64,000 bases of DNA from Nitrospirota bacterium. GTDB lineage: Bacteria; Nitrospirota; Nitrospiria; Nitrospirales; Nitrospiraceae. The stretch is taken from the NCBI GenBank assembly GCA_002737345.1, contig NSIK01000019.1, positions 1 through 64,000 on the forward strand, given 5' to 3'. A program made the position numbers and the translations under genes. Under the pieces are notes generated by a model, which saw only the letters and a list, made by a program, of their open reading frames with translations, did not search any database and was not told where the DNA came from. Position 1 is the stretch's first letter. Each line of letters opens with the position of its first letter. Shown here one piece after another: positions 29,479-40,031 of this stretch.

Positions 29479-30471
29479 ATGATGCGGACAAAAATTATTG
29501 GGACCGGCTCATACCTTCCGGAACGGGTGGTGTCGAATCGCGAGGTAGGGGCTTCGTTAGGCCTCGATCCGGGGGTCGTCTCTCGCCTGACTGGGATTGA
29601 GGAACGGCGCTGGGCCGCGGACTCCCAGGCCTCTTCCGATCTTGCGGTGGAAGCAGCCAGGCGGGCGCTTCACGCGGCAGGGCTCCCGGTGTTGGAGCTG
29701 GGGGCGATCGTGCTCTCGACAACCTCTCCCGACTCGGTCTTTCCTTCCACAGCCTGTCATGTTCAGCGGATGCTTGGCTGTGCTACGATTCCGGCCTTCG
29801 ATGTGGCGGCGTCCTGCTCGGGTTTTCTCTATGGACTCTCGATGGCCGATGCGATGATTCGGAGCGGTCAGGTCAAGACCTGCTTGGTGGTGGCAGCGGA
29901 GGTGAAGTCTCGCTCCATCGACCCGGCCGATGGTGATACTGTGCTTTTATTCGGCGATGGCGCCGGCGCGGTGGTCTTGCGGGGCGAGCCGGAGACCGGC
30001 CCGCTAGGGCGCGGTATTTTGGGGATCCGCCTCCATGCAGACGGGTCTCAGCATGGTTTGATTCGGATTCCCGCCGGAGGCTCGCGGATGCCGACGACGG
30101 CGGAAACGGTCGCAGGCAAACGTCATACGTTGCGAATGCAAGGAGCGCCGCTCTTTCGTCTGGCAGTCAAGCGGCTGGAGCAGGCGATCCTGGAGATCGT
30201 GAAAGAGTTCGGTGTCGATCTGCAAGACCTCGCGCAATTGGTTTTGCATCAAGCCAACGGGCGGATTCTCGGTCAGCTCACGAAGCGGCTGGGGGTCTCG
30301 CCGGAACGGGTTAGCTCCGTGATCGGCCGCTACGGGAACACCTCGTCGGCTTCCTTACCGATTGCGCTTGATGATGCCGTTCGTTCGGGAAAGATTTCGC
30401 CCGATGACATGGTCCTCCTGGGTAGTTTTGGCGGAGGCGTGACGTGGGCGACAGGGTTGGTTCGCTGGTAA
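29479..30471 (+). CDS. fabH: 3-oxoacyl-ACP synthase III (FabH-like)
   Basis: The 330-residue protein carries the catalytic triad of KAS III: Cys113 in AASCSGFLYG, His in LHQANGR near residue 258, and Asn in RYGNTSSAS near residue 287. The C-terminal GSFGGGVTWATGLVRW is typical of FabH. The enzyme condenses acetyl-CoA with malonyl-ACP to start fatty acid synthesis. No other fab genes are nearby, so the function might also be in a specialised lipid pathway. The two tandem Met codons at the start leave the exact N-terminus open by one residue. Confidence 0.92.
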   Translation: MMRTKIIGTGSYLPERVVSNREVGASLGLDPGVVSRLTGIEERRWAADSQASSDLAVEAARRALHAAGLPVLELGAIVLSTTSPDSVFPSTACHVQRMLGCATIPAFDVAASCSGFLYGLSMADAMIRSGQVKTCLVVAAEVKSRSIDPADGDTVLLFGDGAGAVVLRGEPETGPLGRGILGIRLHADGSQHGLIRIPAGGSRMPTTAETVAGKRHTLRMQGAPLFRLAVKRLEQAILEIVKEFGVDLQDLAQLVLHQANGRILGQLTKRLGVSPERVSSVIGRYGNTSSASLPIALDDAVRSGKISPDDMVLLGSFGGGVTWATGLVRW

Positions 30472-30549
30472 AAGTCTGTGACGGTTCGGTGTGCAGGCCA
30501 TATTCGGCTGCGCACAAAGCTCATTGTATCTGAACCGAGGAGTGTCACG

Positions 30550-31170
30550 ATGTTATTTGGATTGATCCCTCGAGAAGAGGCCTTCTTTGAGCTGTTCAAG
30601 AAGGCCGCACATAATATGATTGAGGGGAGCCGCCTCCTCAAGGTGATGATGGAAGATTTCCGGTCCCCCATCGAACAGGCCCAGGGGATCAAAGACGTCG
30701 AGCATATTGGCGATGGCATTACGCATGACATTGCGTTTCGCCTGAACCGGACCTTTATTACGCCGATCGATCGGGAAGATATTCACGATCTGGCCAGCGC
30801 GCTCGACGATATTCTGGATGTGACGGAGGAGATCGCCGACCGCTTTGTGTTATTCAAAGTGACGAAGCCGACTCCGATGGCGATCAAGCTGGCGGACATT
30901 CTGTATCAGGCGTCTGTAGCCGTGGGGAGCGGCGTGGACCGGTTGGGGCTGGCGCATCCCGAGTTGAAGGGATGTAGCATGCGTGTGTTTAGCCTCGAGA
31001 ATGAGGCGGACCGGGTCTCCCGCGATGCGATCTCGGCCCTTTTTGAAAAAGAAACCGATCCGATCACGGTGATCAAGTGGAAAGAGATTTACGAGAACTT
31101 CGAGGCGGGAACCGACCGCTGCGAAGATGTCGCGAATATTCTTGAGCGGATTGCGATCAAACATCACTAA
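30550..31170 (+). CDS. DUF47/PhoU-like accessory protein of phosphate transport
   Basis: The 206-residue all-helical protein is of the DUF47 type found next to Pit-type phosphate transporters (MLFGLIPREEAFFELFKKA, DVEHIGDGITHDIAFRL near residues 44-60). Paired Glu/Asp residues typical of PhoU-like metal binding are seen (DDILDVTEEIADR near residues 85-97). The ATG at 30550 is used in preference to a start at 30478 that extends into non-conserved sequence. It lies 108 bases upstream of pit with a heptanucleotide repeat between. It is thought to modulate the transporter. Confidence 0.87.
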   Translation: MLFGLIPREEAFFELFKKAAHNMIEGSRLLKVMMEDFRSPIEQAQGIKDVEHIGDGITHDIAFRLNRTFITPIDREDIHDLASALDDILDVTEEIADRFVLFKVTKPTPMAIKLADILYQASVAVGSGVDRLGLAHPELKGCSMRVFSLENEADRVSRDAISALFEKETDPITVIKWKEIYENFEAGTDRCEDVANILERIAIKHH

Positions 31171-31292
31171 TGCGCGTAAGGCGTGAAAAGTGCAATGTGA
31201 AGTGTAGCGGCAAGGGCGCAGGGCATGATCGCGCTGCTCCTGCCAAAATGATTCCGTGTCTGTCATCTTTTACGTCTCATGTTTTACGAATG
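31171..31292. repeat. Heptanucleotide-period inverted repeat between DUF47 gene and pit (locus 9)
   Basis: The left arm steps as GCGTAAG, GCGTGAA, AAGTGCA, ATGTGAA. The right arm steps as TTTTACG, TCTCATG, TTTTACG, i.e. the reverse complement of a CGTAAAA unit. The right arm overlaps the first possible start codon of pit at 31279. Confidence 0.75.
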
Positions 31293-32289
31293 GATCATGC
31301 CTGAACTGACTGGAATGTTGCTGGTGGTCGTGGTGTTGGCCCTCCTGTTCGATTTTTCGAACGGGTGGCATGACAGCGCCAACGCGATTGCGACGGTCGT
31401 CTCGACGAGAGTCGTGAGTCCATTTGTGGCGGTGATGGGGGCCGGCGTCCTCAATGTGGCCGGGGCCTTCATGTCCACTGCTGTGGCCAAGATGGTGGGG
31501 TCGGGCATCGTCAATCCGGCGTTAGTCACTCAGGAAGTGGTGGCGGCGGCCTTGGCCGGTGCGATCCTCTGGAATCTCTTCACGCTGTTGTTAGGTTTGC
31601 CGACCAGCTCGTCTCACGCTTTGATCGGCGGCCTGGTCGGGGCGGCGGTGACCCATGGAGGCTGGACCATGGTGAAGTGGTCAGGGCTCCGGCCTGTGAT
31701 GGAAGCCATGGTGCTTGCGCCGTTTTTTGGCTTCGCCATCGGGCTTTCGTTGATGGTGGTGATCAGCTGGGTCTTTTTTGGTGTGGCCAGGAGCCTAGCC
31801 ACGCGACTGTTCAAACGACTGCAGCTCGTGTCCGCCTGTTTCATGGCCTTCAGTCACGGAGCCAACGATGCGCAGAAGGCCATGGGGATCATTACGCTGG
31901 CCTTGCTCTCTGCCGGGCAGATTCCTTCCGGGGAAGTGCCGTTTTGGGTAATCGGCGCCTGTGCGGTGGCGATGGGATTGGGGACGGCGTTGGGAGGTTG
32001 GCAGATCGTCCGGACGCTGGGGATGGGCATCGTCAAGCTGGAGCCGGTGCATGGGTTTGCGGCGGAGACCGGCGCGGCAGCGGTGCTGCTCGTGACGGCG
32101 CACATCGGTCTGCCGGTCAGTACGACTCAGACCATCACGACCTCGGTGATGGGGGTTGGTGCGATCAAGCGGCTCTCAGCGGTCCGCTGGGGGCTCACCA
32201 CCAGAATTCTCTACGCCTGGGTCTTTACGCTTCCAGGCTCCGCCCTGCTGGGGTCGCTCATCTATGTGCTGGTGACCAGATTCAGCTGA
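31279..32289 (+). CDS. pit: Low-affinity inorganic phosphate transporter, Pit family
   Basis: The 336-residue membrane protein has the two signature repeats of the Pit family: FDFSNGWHDSANAIAT near residues 24-39 and MAFSHGANDAQKAMG near 190-204, plus GLPTSSSHALIGG near 106-118 and GLPVSTTQTI. It imports phosphate (as a metal-phosphate complex) with protons or sodium. The ATG at 31279 lies inside a repeat unit and has no ribosome site; the ATG at 31297 (MPELTGML) is a plausible alternative that loses six residues. The gene ends convergently with phoR, overlapping it by 8 bases, and phoBR are next door. Confidence 0.93.
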   Translation: MFYEWIMPELTGMLLVVVVLALLFDFSNGWHDSANAIATVVSTRVVSPFVAVMGAGVLNVAGAFMSTAVAKMVGSGIVNPALVTQEVVAAALAGAILWNLFTLLLGLPTSSSHALIGGLVGAAVTHGGWTMVKWSGLRPVMEAMVLAPFFGFAIGLSLMVVISWVFFGVARSLATRLFKRLQLVSACFMAFSHGANDAQKAMGIITLALLSAGQIPSGEVPFWVIGACAVAMGLGTALGGWQIVRTLGMGIVKLEPVHGFAAETGAAAVLLVTAHIGLPVSTTQTITTSVMGVGAIKRLSAVRWGLTTRILYAWVFTLPGSALLGSLIYVLVTRFS

Positions 32290-34120
32290 CCGGTGGATTG
32301 ATTGGTTGAGCTGGCAGCCGGACGACAAAACGGCTGCCGGTTGGCATGCTCGCCTCGACCCGGACCTCCCCTCCCAATCCCTCGACGATATGTTTCACGA
32401 TCGCCAACCCGAGCCCTGTGCCACCTAATTCCCGCGAGCGGGCCTTATCGACTCGATAAAATCGTTCGAAAATGCGAGGGCGATCCCGTTCGGGGATGCC
32501 GATGCCGGTATCGGTCACGCTCAGTTCGACCGCCGTGGTCAGCGTGGGCCGTTCGGCCTTGTCAGAAACAAAGCGGGCCTCGACGGTGACGGTGCCGTTC
32601 TCGAGGGTGTATTTGACGGCGTTATCGAGCAAGTTGGAGAGGACTTGCATGAGCCGGTCTTCATCGCCGAGCACCGGAGGAAGATTGTCTGCCACTAGAG
32701 CCAGGAGTTTATGGCCCTTCTTGTCCGCCGCAGGCTTGATCATGGCCAGCGTCCGCTCGATGATTCGCTGGATTGGCAGAGGGTCCCGCTTAAACTGGAT
32801 CTGTCCCGATTCGATCCGTGAGAGCTGGAGGAGGTCTTCCAGGATGAAGTTCAGCCGGTCGCTTTGCTTGAGGATAATATCCAGGAACTTGGCGCTGGTC
32901 GCTGGATCATCTTTCCCGCCGTCGAGCAGGGCTTCGACATAGCCCTTGATCGAGGTGAGGGGGGTTCGAAGCTCATGCGAGACGTTAGCGACGAAATCTT
33001 TTCGAATCGTTTCCAGCCGACAGCGTTCAGTGATGTCGTGGAAGACGAGGACCGCGCAGGCGTCGTTTTTGCCCGCTCCTCCTGCAATCGCTGCTTCGAT
33101 ATGCAGACATTGCCCCCCCGGCATCAGGACGATCTCGTCTTGCTGCGCGGTTCTCGTGGCGAGCACGGTTGCGACCAGGGTGTTCAATTCTGGATGTCTG
33201 AATACATCGGAGGAGGGGCGTCCGCGGGTCTCCGATTGTGTGAGGGCGAACATGCCTTCCAAGGCTGGATTCACTTGGAGGATGCGGCCACGATTGTCCA
33301 GGACCATCACGCCTTCGACCATCGAGGTCAGCATGGTCAGGAGCTGGCCCCGGTCTTCAGAGAGTTCATGGATCTTGGTTTTTAGCTGGTCCGTCATTTG
33401 GTTGAGGGTGTCGGCCAGGAGGCCGACCTCATCCCGCGAGTCGGTTCTGAGACGAACGTCGTGATCGCCGCCTGCCAGTTGCCGCGCGGCGATTGTAATA
33501 TCGGACAGAGGCTTCGTGATGCTGCGCGCGAGCCCCACGCTCAGCGCGATGGCAATCAGGAAGGCGACCCCGAAGGCGAGGGCCAGGTTCTTGTGCAGCT
33601 TGTCCACTTCACGATCGAAGGAGGCCATTGGCAGCCCGAGCCGCAAGAAGACGGAGGCGGTCGATTGATTCTGGATGGGTAATCGGATTGCTAGAAAGAG
33701 GGTGCGCTCACCGGTCGTGGAGCTCTTGCGCAGGGCCGTCCCTCGTCCCGTGGACATGGCTTGCTGAATTTCTGTCCGCCCCAGATGGTTCTCCACCGTC
33801 GCAAGGCTGCCGTCGGGCACGGCGCTGTCAGCCAAGACCTGTCCGTCGGGCGCGATGACGGTCACACGCGCGAGGGCTCGCGAGCTAAGATCCCGTATGG
33901 CTGCTTGGAGGGGGGCCATCGAAGCCAGAGGGCGTGGTAGCACCAGAAACGGTTGCAGTCCGTAGGCGACGAGACTGGCTCTGGCTTCCAGCATCTGTTC
34001 CGATCGGACGATTTCCTCTTGCTCGAGGGAGCGAATCGCCAGGGTGCGGGCGATGAGCAGTCCGCAGGCAAGGACCAGCAGCGTTCCGATTGTGACCTTC
34101 CATCGGATGGAGAGGGTCAT
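32282..34120 (-). CDS. phoR: PhoR-like sensor histidine kinase
   Basis: The 612-residue kinase has a membrane segment near residues 8-28, an extracytoplasmic domain, a second membrane segment near 177-197, a HAMP domain, a PAS domain near 260-360 (GVMVLDNRGRILQVNPALEG), and then a histidine kinase core. The phospho-acceptor His lies in SHELRTPLTSIKGY. ATP-binding boxes read NLLDNAVKYT, DTGIGIP and GGTGLGLAIVKH. It overlaps phoB by 4 bases. The domain order and the pit neighbourhood suggest phosphate sensing. Compared with E. coli PhoR it has a long periplasmic domain, more like Gram-positive PhoR. Confidence 0.85.
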   Translation of the reverse strand: MTLSIRWKVTIGTLLVLACGLLIARTLAIRSLEQEEIVRSEQMLEARASLVAYGLQPFLVLPRPLASMAPLQAAIRDLSSRALARVTVIAPDGQVLADSAVPDGSLATVENHLGRTEIQQAMSTGRGTALRKSSTTGERTLFLAIRLPIQNQSTASVFLRLGLPMASFDREVDKLHKNLALAFGVAFLIAIALSVGLARSITKPLSDITIAARQLAGGDHDVRLRTDSRDEVGLLADTLNQMTDQLKTKIHELSEDRGQLLTMLTSMVEGVMVLDNRGRILQVNPALEGMFALTQSETRGRPSSDVFRHPELNTLVATVLATRTAQQDEIVLMPGGQCLHIEAAIAGGAGKNDACAVLVFHDITERCRLETIRKDFVANVSHELRTPLTSIKGYVEALLDGGKDDPATSAKFLDIILKQSDRLNFILEDLLQLSRIESGQIQFKRDPLPIQRIIERTLAMIKPAADKKGHKLLALVADNLPPVLGDEDRLMQVLSNLLDNAVKYTLENGTVTVEARFVSDKAERPTLTTAVELSVTDTGIGIPERDRPRIFERFYRVDKARSRELGGTGLGLAIVKHIVEGLGGEVRVEASMPTGSRFVVRLPAQPINPPVS

Positions 34121-34827
34121 GCTGACGGATCCAGCTCTTTAAGTTTGTAGCCTAGAGATTTGACCGACATGATCGCGTCGTTGAGCGAGGGGAGCTTCTG
34201 CTTGAGTCTGCGGACATGGACATCGACGGTCCTCGTTGTTCCGTAGTAGTCGTACCCCCAAATGGTGCTCAGGATGATCTCCCGTGTCAGGACCCGGCCG
34301 GGATTGCGCACGAGCTGTTCGAGCAGGCCGAATTCTTTTGCCGTGAGGGGCACTTCGGTGTTCTTCTCCCGGACTTCGTGCCGCGCCAGATCCATGACGA
34401 GGTCGCCATAGTGATATTGGGTGGGATTCTCGTCCGGTTTCCGTTCAAGTCGCCGGAAGAGGGCCTTGACGCGGGCGACCAGGGCCTTGGGGCTGAAAGG
34501 TTTGGTGACGTAGTCGTCGGCTCCCAGTTCCAGCCCAATGATGGTGTCGGACTCCTCCGCCTTGGCGGTCAGCATAATGATGGGGAGTAGCGCTGTGTCC
34601 GGAGCGGACCGTAGACGTTTGCAGACCTCCAGGCCGTCCATCTCCGGCAGCATCAAGTCGAGGACAACCAGATCCGGCTTTTCCTGTTTTGCTTGTCGGA
34701 GGGCTTCGGCTCCGGTTTTGGCCGATACGGTTCGAAAGCCCTCTTTCTCCAAATAGAGGGTGATCAATTGGAGAATGTCCTGCTCATCTTCGACGACGAG
34801 GATTTTTTTGTGTCCCAGGCTTGGCAT
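34117..34827 (-). CDS. phoB: PhoB-like OmpR-family response regulator
   Basis: The 236-residue protein has a receiver domain (ILVVEDEQDILQL, phospho-acceptor Asp in VVLDLMLPEMDG near residue 57, TAKAEESD and DDYVTKPFS) and a C-terminal winged-helix domain (LTAKEFGLLEQLVRNPGRVLTR then VDVHVRRLKQKL). The start at 34827 is chosen because upstream sequence in the longer frame is Arg/Pro-rich and unlike the family. It would control phosphate-starvation genes, possibly pit. It is cotranscribed with the kinase (ATGA overlap). I did not find an obvious Pho box by eye. Confidence 0.88.
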   Translation of the reverse strand: MPSLGHKKILVVEDEQDILQLITLYLEKEGFRTVSAKTGAEALRQAKQEKPDLVVLDLMLPEMDGLEVCKRLRSAPDTALLPIIMLTAKAEESDTIIGLELGADDYVTKPFSPKALVARVKALFRRLERKPDENPTQYHYGDLVMDLARHEVREKNTEVPLTAKEFGLLEQLVRNPGRVLTREIILSTIWGYDYYGTTRTVDVHVRRLKQKLPSLNDAIMSVKSLGYKLKELDPSA

Positions 34828-34943
34828 GGTTGGTGTGGCCAGCCTACGAGTGAGGGGGCAGACTGTCAAGACTTGGCGGGAGGGTCTCGTGTCCCGTGGG
34901 CCGATCAGAGGCCGGCAGGGCCTGTCGATCGGGGCCAATTATG

Positions 34944-34973
34944 TTGACGGAGCTGGCTGCTCTGACGTAAGGT
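34944..34973 (+). promoter_or_regulatory. Predicted sigma-70 promoter of ispH
   Basis: TTGACG at 34944-34949 and TAAGGT at 34968-34973 are 18 bases apart, about 49 bases upstream of the ispH ATG. Confidence 0.45.
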
Positions 34974-35021
34974 GAACGGCAGTAATTTGTGCGTATATGG
35001 GGATGAAGGAAAGGTATCCTG

Positions 35022-35984
35022 ATGAAGATCTATCTCGCCAATCCACGTGGGTTTTGCGCCGGAGTCGACCGGGCGATCGATATCGTTGATCTCTCGCTGA
35101 AGAAGTACGGGGCGCCGATTTACGTGCGGCACGAAATCGTCCATAGTCGGCATGTGGTGAACTCGCTGCGTACCAAGGGCGCCGTGTTCGTGGAGGAATT
35201 GGGAGAAGTGCCGGAAGGGTCCGTTGTGATTTTCAGTGCCCATGGGGTCGCCAAGTCGGTCTGGGAAGAAGCGAATCAGCGCCGGCTGCAGGTGATCGAT
35301 GCCACCTGTCCACTGGTCATCAAGGTCCATAACGAGGTCAATCGCGACCATATGCAGGGCTATGATCTCATCTTGATCGGCCATGCTGGCCACCCCGAAG
35401 TGATCGGGACGCTGGGTCAGATTCCGGACAAGTTCCATCTGGTCTCCTCCGTGGACGATGTCGAGAAGCTGCAGGTCGAGAATACTAAGGCTTTGTCCTA
35501 TGTTACGCAAACGACGTTGAGCGTCGATGAATGCCGGGATATCGTCGGCGCGCTCAATAAGCGGTTCCCGCATATCAAGGGGCCGCATCAGGAAGATATT
35601 TGTTATGCGACGCAGAATCGCCAGAATGCGGTGAAGGCGCTCTCCTCGCTGGTGGATGTCATTCTGGTCATTGGGTCTCCTAATAGTTCGAACTCCAACC
35701 GCTTGCGGGAATTGGGTGAGCGGTGCGGGATTCCCTCCTACTTGATCGATGCCGCCTCCGATATCAATCCCACTTGGCTTTCGAATGCGAAAGCGATCGG
35801 GATTGCCGCCGGCGCCTCGGCGCCGGAAGTTTTAGTTGAAGAGGTGGTGACCTACCTCAAGACTTTGGGTCCGGCAGAGGTCGAAAACCTGACCGTGGTC
35901 GAAGAAGACGTCGAGTTTGTTCTCCCTAAAGAACTGATTACTATCCAGTCTGCCAGCCAGTCTGTCGGGGTTCAGGCCGGGTAA
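35022..35984 (+). CDS. ispH: 4-hydroxy-3-methylbut-2-enyl diphosphate reductase
   Basis: The 320-residue iron-sulfur enzyme makes IPP and DMAPP in the last step of the MEP pathway. Its three cluster cysteines are visible: Cys12 in PRGFCAGV, Cys96 in DATCPLV, and one in [11 protein letters not shown] near residue 190. Conserved His41 ([10 protein letters not shown]) and His74 (SAHGV) bind the substrate diphosphate. GAAAGG lies about 10 bases upstream of the ATG. It belongs functionally with dxs and ispG further along the window, which are 11-14 kb away on the same strand. Confidence 0.96.
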   Translation: MKIYLANPRGFCAGVDRAIDIVDLSLKKYGAPIYVRHEIVHSRHVVNSLRTKGAVFVEELGEVPEGSVVIFSAHGVAKSVWEEANQRRLQVIDATCPLVIKVHNEVNRDHMQGYDLILIGHAGHPEVIGTLGQIPDKFHLVSSVDDVEKLQVENTKALSYVTQTTLSVDECRDIVGALNKRFPHIKGPHQEDICYATQNRQNAVKALSSLVDVILVIGSPNSSNSNRLRELGERCGIPSYLIDAASDINPTWLSNAKAIGIAAGASAPEVLVEEVVTYLKTLGPAEVENLTVVEEDVEFVLPKELITIQSASQSVGVQAG

Positions 35985-36148
35985 CAGTTTTTTCTCGCAC
36001 AGTACCCCTCTCCCTAAATGTTGTAGGTCCTCGCGTACCTGCCTACCACTGGCAGTATTTTTCTTTGATTTCTTTTTATCCCTGTGCTACAAAATTCGAC
36101 ATTATTCCGCTTGAATCCTTTCGAGGCACGCTGCCGAAGGAGCCCCCG

Positions 36149-39100
36149 ATGTATTTGAAATCCCTTGAGATGCTGGGGTTTAAGTCGTTCGATGAAGCCA
36201 AGATCCAATTCCCGGATGGCGTCACTGCCATCGTGGGGCCGAACGGGAGCGGAAAGAGCAATGTCGTGGACGCGATCCTCTGGGTACTCGGTGAGCAGAG
36301 CACGAAGGCCTTGCGTAGCGAGAAGATGGAAGATGTGATTTTTAACGGGACTGAGTTGCGAAAGCCGCTCGGTATGGCCGAGGTTTCGCTCGTGATCAGC
36401 GGACTGGACCGGATTAATGTGGATCCTCAGTCCAATCTGTCGAGCCAGCTGTCGGAATATCAGGAGCTGATGATTACGCGCCGTCTCTATCGGAATGGCG
36501 AGAGCGAATACCTCATCAATAAAACTGTCTGCCGATTGAAGGATGTCCGGAGCCTCCTGTTGGATACCAGGGCTGGGACCAAGGGGCATACGGTCATTGC
36601 CCAGGGGCAAATCGAGCAGATTATCAACGCCTCCACGCAAGATCGGCGAGAATTGATCGAAGAGACGGCCGGGATCATTCGCTATAAGAAGCAGAAGGCC
36701 GAAGCGTTGCGCAAGTTGGACTCGACGCAGCAAAATCTGTTGCGCGTGAGGGACATCATCGCTGAGGTGAAGAAGCAGTTGAATTCGCTTGAGCGGCAGG
36801 CGCGGCAGGCGCGCTCCTATCAGACGCTGCATGAAGAGGCCAAGTCGCTGGAGATCCAGCTGCTTACGAACGAATATCGCGTTCTTCGGACGACGATCAC
36901 GGATGTCGGGACGGAGCTCCAGCAGCTGGAGGATCGCGAGTCAGGCCAGGCCGCCGAACTGGCGGGTTTGAACGCCGAGCGCGAGCAGGTCAAGTTTACG
37001 ATTGCCACGGCGAGCGAGGCGATTGGACAACGGCGGGATGAACTGTCGAAGTTGGAGCAACAGCAGAGTCAGGCCTTGACGGCGTCGGAAGTCGAGCGCA
37101 ATCGCGGTGAGCTCTATGCGCAGCAGCAGAGCCAGGGAGGGCAGGAACTCGAACGCTTGGCCCAGGAGCAGCAGCAGAGCGCGGCGGAAGCGGCCTCTCT
37201 CGAAGACATGCTGGTCGCGTTGGAGCGTGAATGTACGGAGCGGGAGCAAGCCTTCGCCACGCTCGAAGGGGAAATGAAAAAGCTGGTGGAGCAACGAACC
37301 GCTGTCTTAGCTGAAGAAGAACGAGGGCGCCGGGATGCTCTCAACTTGGCGGTGCTGGTCGCCAATACCGAGCAGGCGCTGGTGCAGTTGGCGACGCGCA
37401 TTCAGGAGGCGACGGATCGTGAGGCGCGGCTGATTCGTGAACAGGAAGATTTCCGTTCGCAGCATGTGACTGCCGCGGATAAGCGTCAGACGCTTCAGCA
37501 GGACTGCCAGGCGGCGGAGCAGTTGGTTGCGGATCTGCGCCGGCAGCGGCAGGCAGTTGAGGAATCGAGCGAGCATGTCGCGGCGGAGTTGGTCGAAGCC
37601 GATCAGTCGGTCTTGCGTCAGTCAGAAGAGCTGGCCGCAGTGGATTCGCATCTCCGGACATTGCAAGGCGTGTTGCAGGAAGATATGGGGTACGGGCGGC
37701 GCGGCGACGAAGAGTCGACGGCCCTGAAGGCCTGTGACGGGGTCCGTGATGCGATTGCCGAGTGGCTGGTCGTGCCCGCAGGCTGGGATCGAGCGGTGGA
37801 AGCGATTTTGGGCGAACGGGTGAAGGGCTGGTTTGTCGATAGTCCCGCCGTGGCTTGTGAGGCGATTGCGTTTCTCCAAGGGAAAGATCTCGGCCGAGGC
37901 ACCTTTATTCCGCAGCAGCCCCGTTGGGCCCCTCGGGACGCGGCGGCACAGTCCTGGTGGTCTGCGTTGGCGGGCCAGTCCGGGGTCATCGGCCGTGCGG
38001 TCGATTTGATTTCTGCCCAGGGTGGGCGTGAAGCGGCTCGTGATTATCTGTTCGATCGGATCGTGTTCGTGGAGACGTTGACGGAGGCCATGGCCCTGTG
38101 GTCACAGCAATCCTATGCGGCTCCCGATGGACCAGTGCTTGTCACGCGCGCCGGGGAAGTGTTGGATGCGGCAGGCGTGATGACGGGCGGACATGTCAGC
38201 GAGACCGGAGGCTTGTTGCAGCGGCGGCGCGAGGTGCTGCACTTGGAGTCCCAGCGCGTTTCATTGACCGAGGGTGTCGAAGAGGGCAAGCAGCGGCGGG
38301 AACGGTTGCTGGCGCAGGGGCAGGAACTGCGCGAGCAGAGCCGGCAACTGGTGGAGTCGCTACGCAACGCGGAAATGCGCGGTCTCTCACTACAGAAAGA
38401 CGAAGCCGGGCTCCAGCATATGCTGGAAGATTTGGCCAGGCGGATCGATACCTTGACGAACGATGCGCGGCAAGGCTTGGCCGAGGTGCAGCGGCTCAAT
38501 CATGAGGTGCAATCCACCCAGGCGCAGCTCGTCCAGTGGATGGCGGAGAAGGTAGGCCAGGAAGCCGTGGTCGGTCGTGTGCGCGACCGGGTGGTGCAGA
38601 TCGACCAGGATACGCAGGGGCTCCAGCAGCGATTCACCGAGGCGCAACTGGTGGCGCAGGAAATCAGGACGACCCGCGAACATCATCGGCGCGACCTCCT
38701 ACGGCTCTCGCAGCAGCAGCACGACGCGAGCGCGAGGATTGAGGCTTTAACGCGCCATGTTGAGGGACTCGCAGTTTCGATCGGGCAAAGCCAGATTGAA
38801 CGGGAGCAGCAAGAAGGGCGTTGCCGTGAGCTGGGCGAGTCGTCCTCTCTGATCAAAGCCCAGTTGGTCGAACTGCAAGAAGCTCAGGCGCAGAACATGA
38901 CCTTGGCGCATCAGCTCGATGCCGGATTGGAGGAGGTGCGCCACTTAGTTTCGTCTCTTCGCGAATCCCGCATGGCGCTGGAGGTCAAGAAGGCGGAAGT
39001 TCGGGTGCAATTGGGCACGGTCGAATCCACTCTGTGTGGAACCTACCAGGTTGACCCTGCGACGTTGCCCAATGCGCCAATGGTCGAGATGACGGATGAA

Positions 39101-39835
39101 CAACTGTCTCTCGGTGAGGCGCCTATTCCGGAAGAGCGGCCAGCGGTCGACGAGATGGCGCTCAGAGAGCAGTTGCAGAAGCTGCGCGAGAAGCTTGACC
39201 GTTTGGGTCCGATCAATCTGGCGGCCATTCATGAGCATCAAGAGTTGGATGAGCGGTATCAGTTTCTGACGACGCAGGAGCAGGATCTTTCCACGTCGAT
39301 CAGTTCGCTTAAGGAAATCATTCAGAAGATCAACCTCACGACGAAAGATATGTTTGCCACTACGTTTGCCGAGCTTCAACAGAAGTTCAGTGAGGTGTTC
39401 GTGAAGTTCTTTCCCGGTGGCAGGGCCGAACTTCAGTTGGTTGAGGTGCTGGCGGATGAAACGACGGAAGGGCGCGGACCGCAGGAGCCGGGAGTCGATA
39501 TCGTGGCGCAACCGCCGGGCAAACGCTTGAAGAGCATTACCATGCTCTCAGGTGGCGAGAAGACCTTGACGGCAATGGCGCTGCTCTTTGCGAGCTTTCT
39601 GATCAGGCCGACGCCGTTCTGCATCCTCGACGAAATCGACGCGCCGCTGGACGAAGAGAACATCGGACGTTTCACCGGCGTGTTATGTGAGCTCTCCGTG
39701 GGGGCGCAGTTCATGGTCATTACTCACAACAAGCGGACAATGGCCATTGCCGACTCGTTGTTCGGGGTGACCATGGAAGAACCTGGCATCTCGAAAATCG
39801 TGTCGGTGAGACTCGGAAATTTGCAGTCCGTTTGA
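36149..39835 (+). CDS. smc: Chromosome segregation SMC protein
   Basis: The 1228-residue protein has an N-terminal ATPase head with Walker [15 protein letters not shown] near residues 32-45, long Gln/Glu-rich coiled coils near 170-500 and 670-1030, and a central hinge near 510-660. The C-terminal head carries the signature [16 protein letters not shown] and Walker [16 protein letters not shown]. Two such proteins dimerise at the hinge and condense DNA. The ATG at 36149 follows GAAGGAG; the frame extending to 36065 is not similar to the family. No scpA or scpB gene is adjacent. It stands between ispH and the hopene cyclase gene. Confidence 0.96.
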   Translation: MYLKSLEMLGFKSFDEAKIQFPDGVTAIVGPNGSGKSNVVDAILWVLGEQSTKALRSEKMEDVIFNGTELRKPLGMAEVSLVISGLDRINVDPQSNLSSQLSEYQELMITRRLYRNGESEYLINKTVCRLKDVRSLLLDTRAGTKGHTVIAQGQIEQIINASTQDRRELIEETAGIIRYKKQKAEALRKLDSTQQNLLRVRDIIAEVKKQLNSLERQARQARSYQTLHEEAKSLEIQLLTNEYRVLRTTITDVGTELQQLEDRESGQAAELAGLNAEREQVKFTIATASEAIGQRRDELSKLEQQQSQALTASEVERNRGELYAQQQSQGGQELERLAQEQQQSAAEAASLEDMLVALERECTEREQAFATLEGEMKKLVEQRTAVLAEEERGRRDALNLAVLVANTEQALVQLATRIQEATDREARLIREQEDFRSQHVTAADKRQTLQQDCQAAEQLVADLRRQRQAVEESSEHVAAELVEADQSVLRQSEELAAVDSHLRTLQGVLQEDMGYGRRGDEESTALKACDGVRDAIAEWLVVPAGWDRAVEAILGERVKGWFVDSPAVACEAIAFLQGKDLGRGTFIPQQPRWAPRDAAAQSWWSALAGQSGVIGRAVDLISAQGGREAARDYLFDRIVFVETLTEAMALWSQQSYAAPDGPVLVTRAGEVLDAAGVMTGGHVSETGGLLQRRREVLHLESQRVSLTEGVEEGKQRRERLLAQGQELREQSRQLVESLRNAEMRGLSLQKDEAGLQHMLEDLARRIDTLTNDARQGLAEVQRLNHEVQSTQAQLVQWMAEKVGQEAVVGRVRDRVVQIDQDTQGLQQRFTEAQLVAQEIRTTREHHRRDLLRLSQQQHDASARIEALTRHVEGLAVSIGQSQIEREQQEGRCRELGESSSLIKAQLVELQEAQAQNMTLAHQLDAGLEEVRHLVSSLRESRMALEVKKAEVRVQLGTVESTLCGTYQVDPATLPNAPMVEMTDEQLSLGEAPIPEERPAVDEMALREQLQKLREKLDRLGPINLAAIHEHQELDERYQFLTTQEQDLSTSISSLKEIIQKINLTTKDMFATTFAELQQKFSEVFVKFFPGGRAELQLVEVLADETTEGRGPQEPGVDIVAQPPGKRLKSITMLSGGEKTLTAMALLFASFLIRPTPFCILDEIDAPLDEENIGRFTGVLCELSVGAQFMVITHNKRTMAIADSLFGVTMEEPGISKIVSVRLGNLQSV

Positions 39836-39888
39836 ACAGGAATCATGGTGAAACCGTTGTATTTTAGAGGACTTCCGTTCCGCATTTC

Positions 39889-39917
39889 TTGACTCGACGC
39901 CAAGGGTCTGGTATACA
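39889..39917 (+). promoter_or_regulatory. Predicted sigma-70 promoter of the shc operon
   Basis: TTGACT at 39889-39894 and TATACA at 39912-39917 are separated by 17 bases. The shc ATG is 115 bases downstream, leaving a leader in which I see no clear structure. Confidence 0.6.
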
Positions 39918-40031
39918 CCTCCGTGCGGGCAATGCGATAAATATGCCGCTCGCCGTTCGAACTTCATGGGCGCAACGCAGAGTCCCTGCGCTGTTCCATC
40001 CTCCTGCATTTTTCCATAGACCAATACGATA

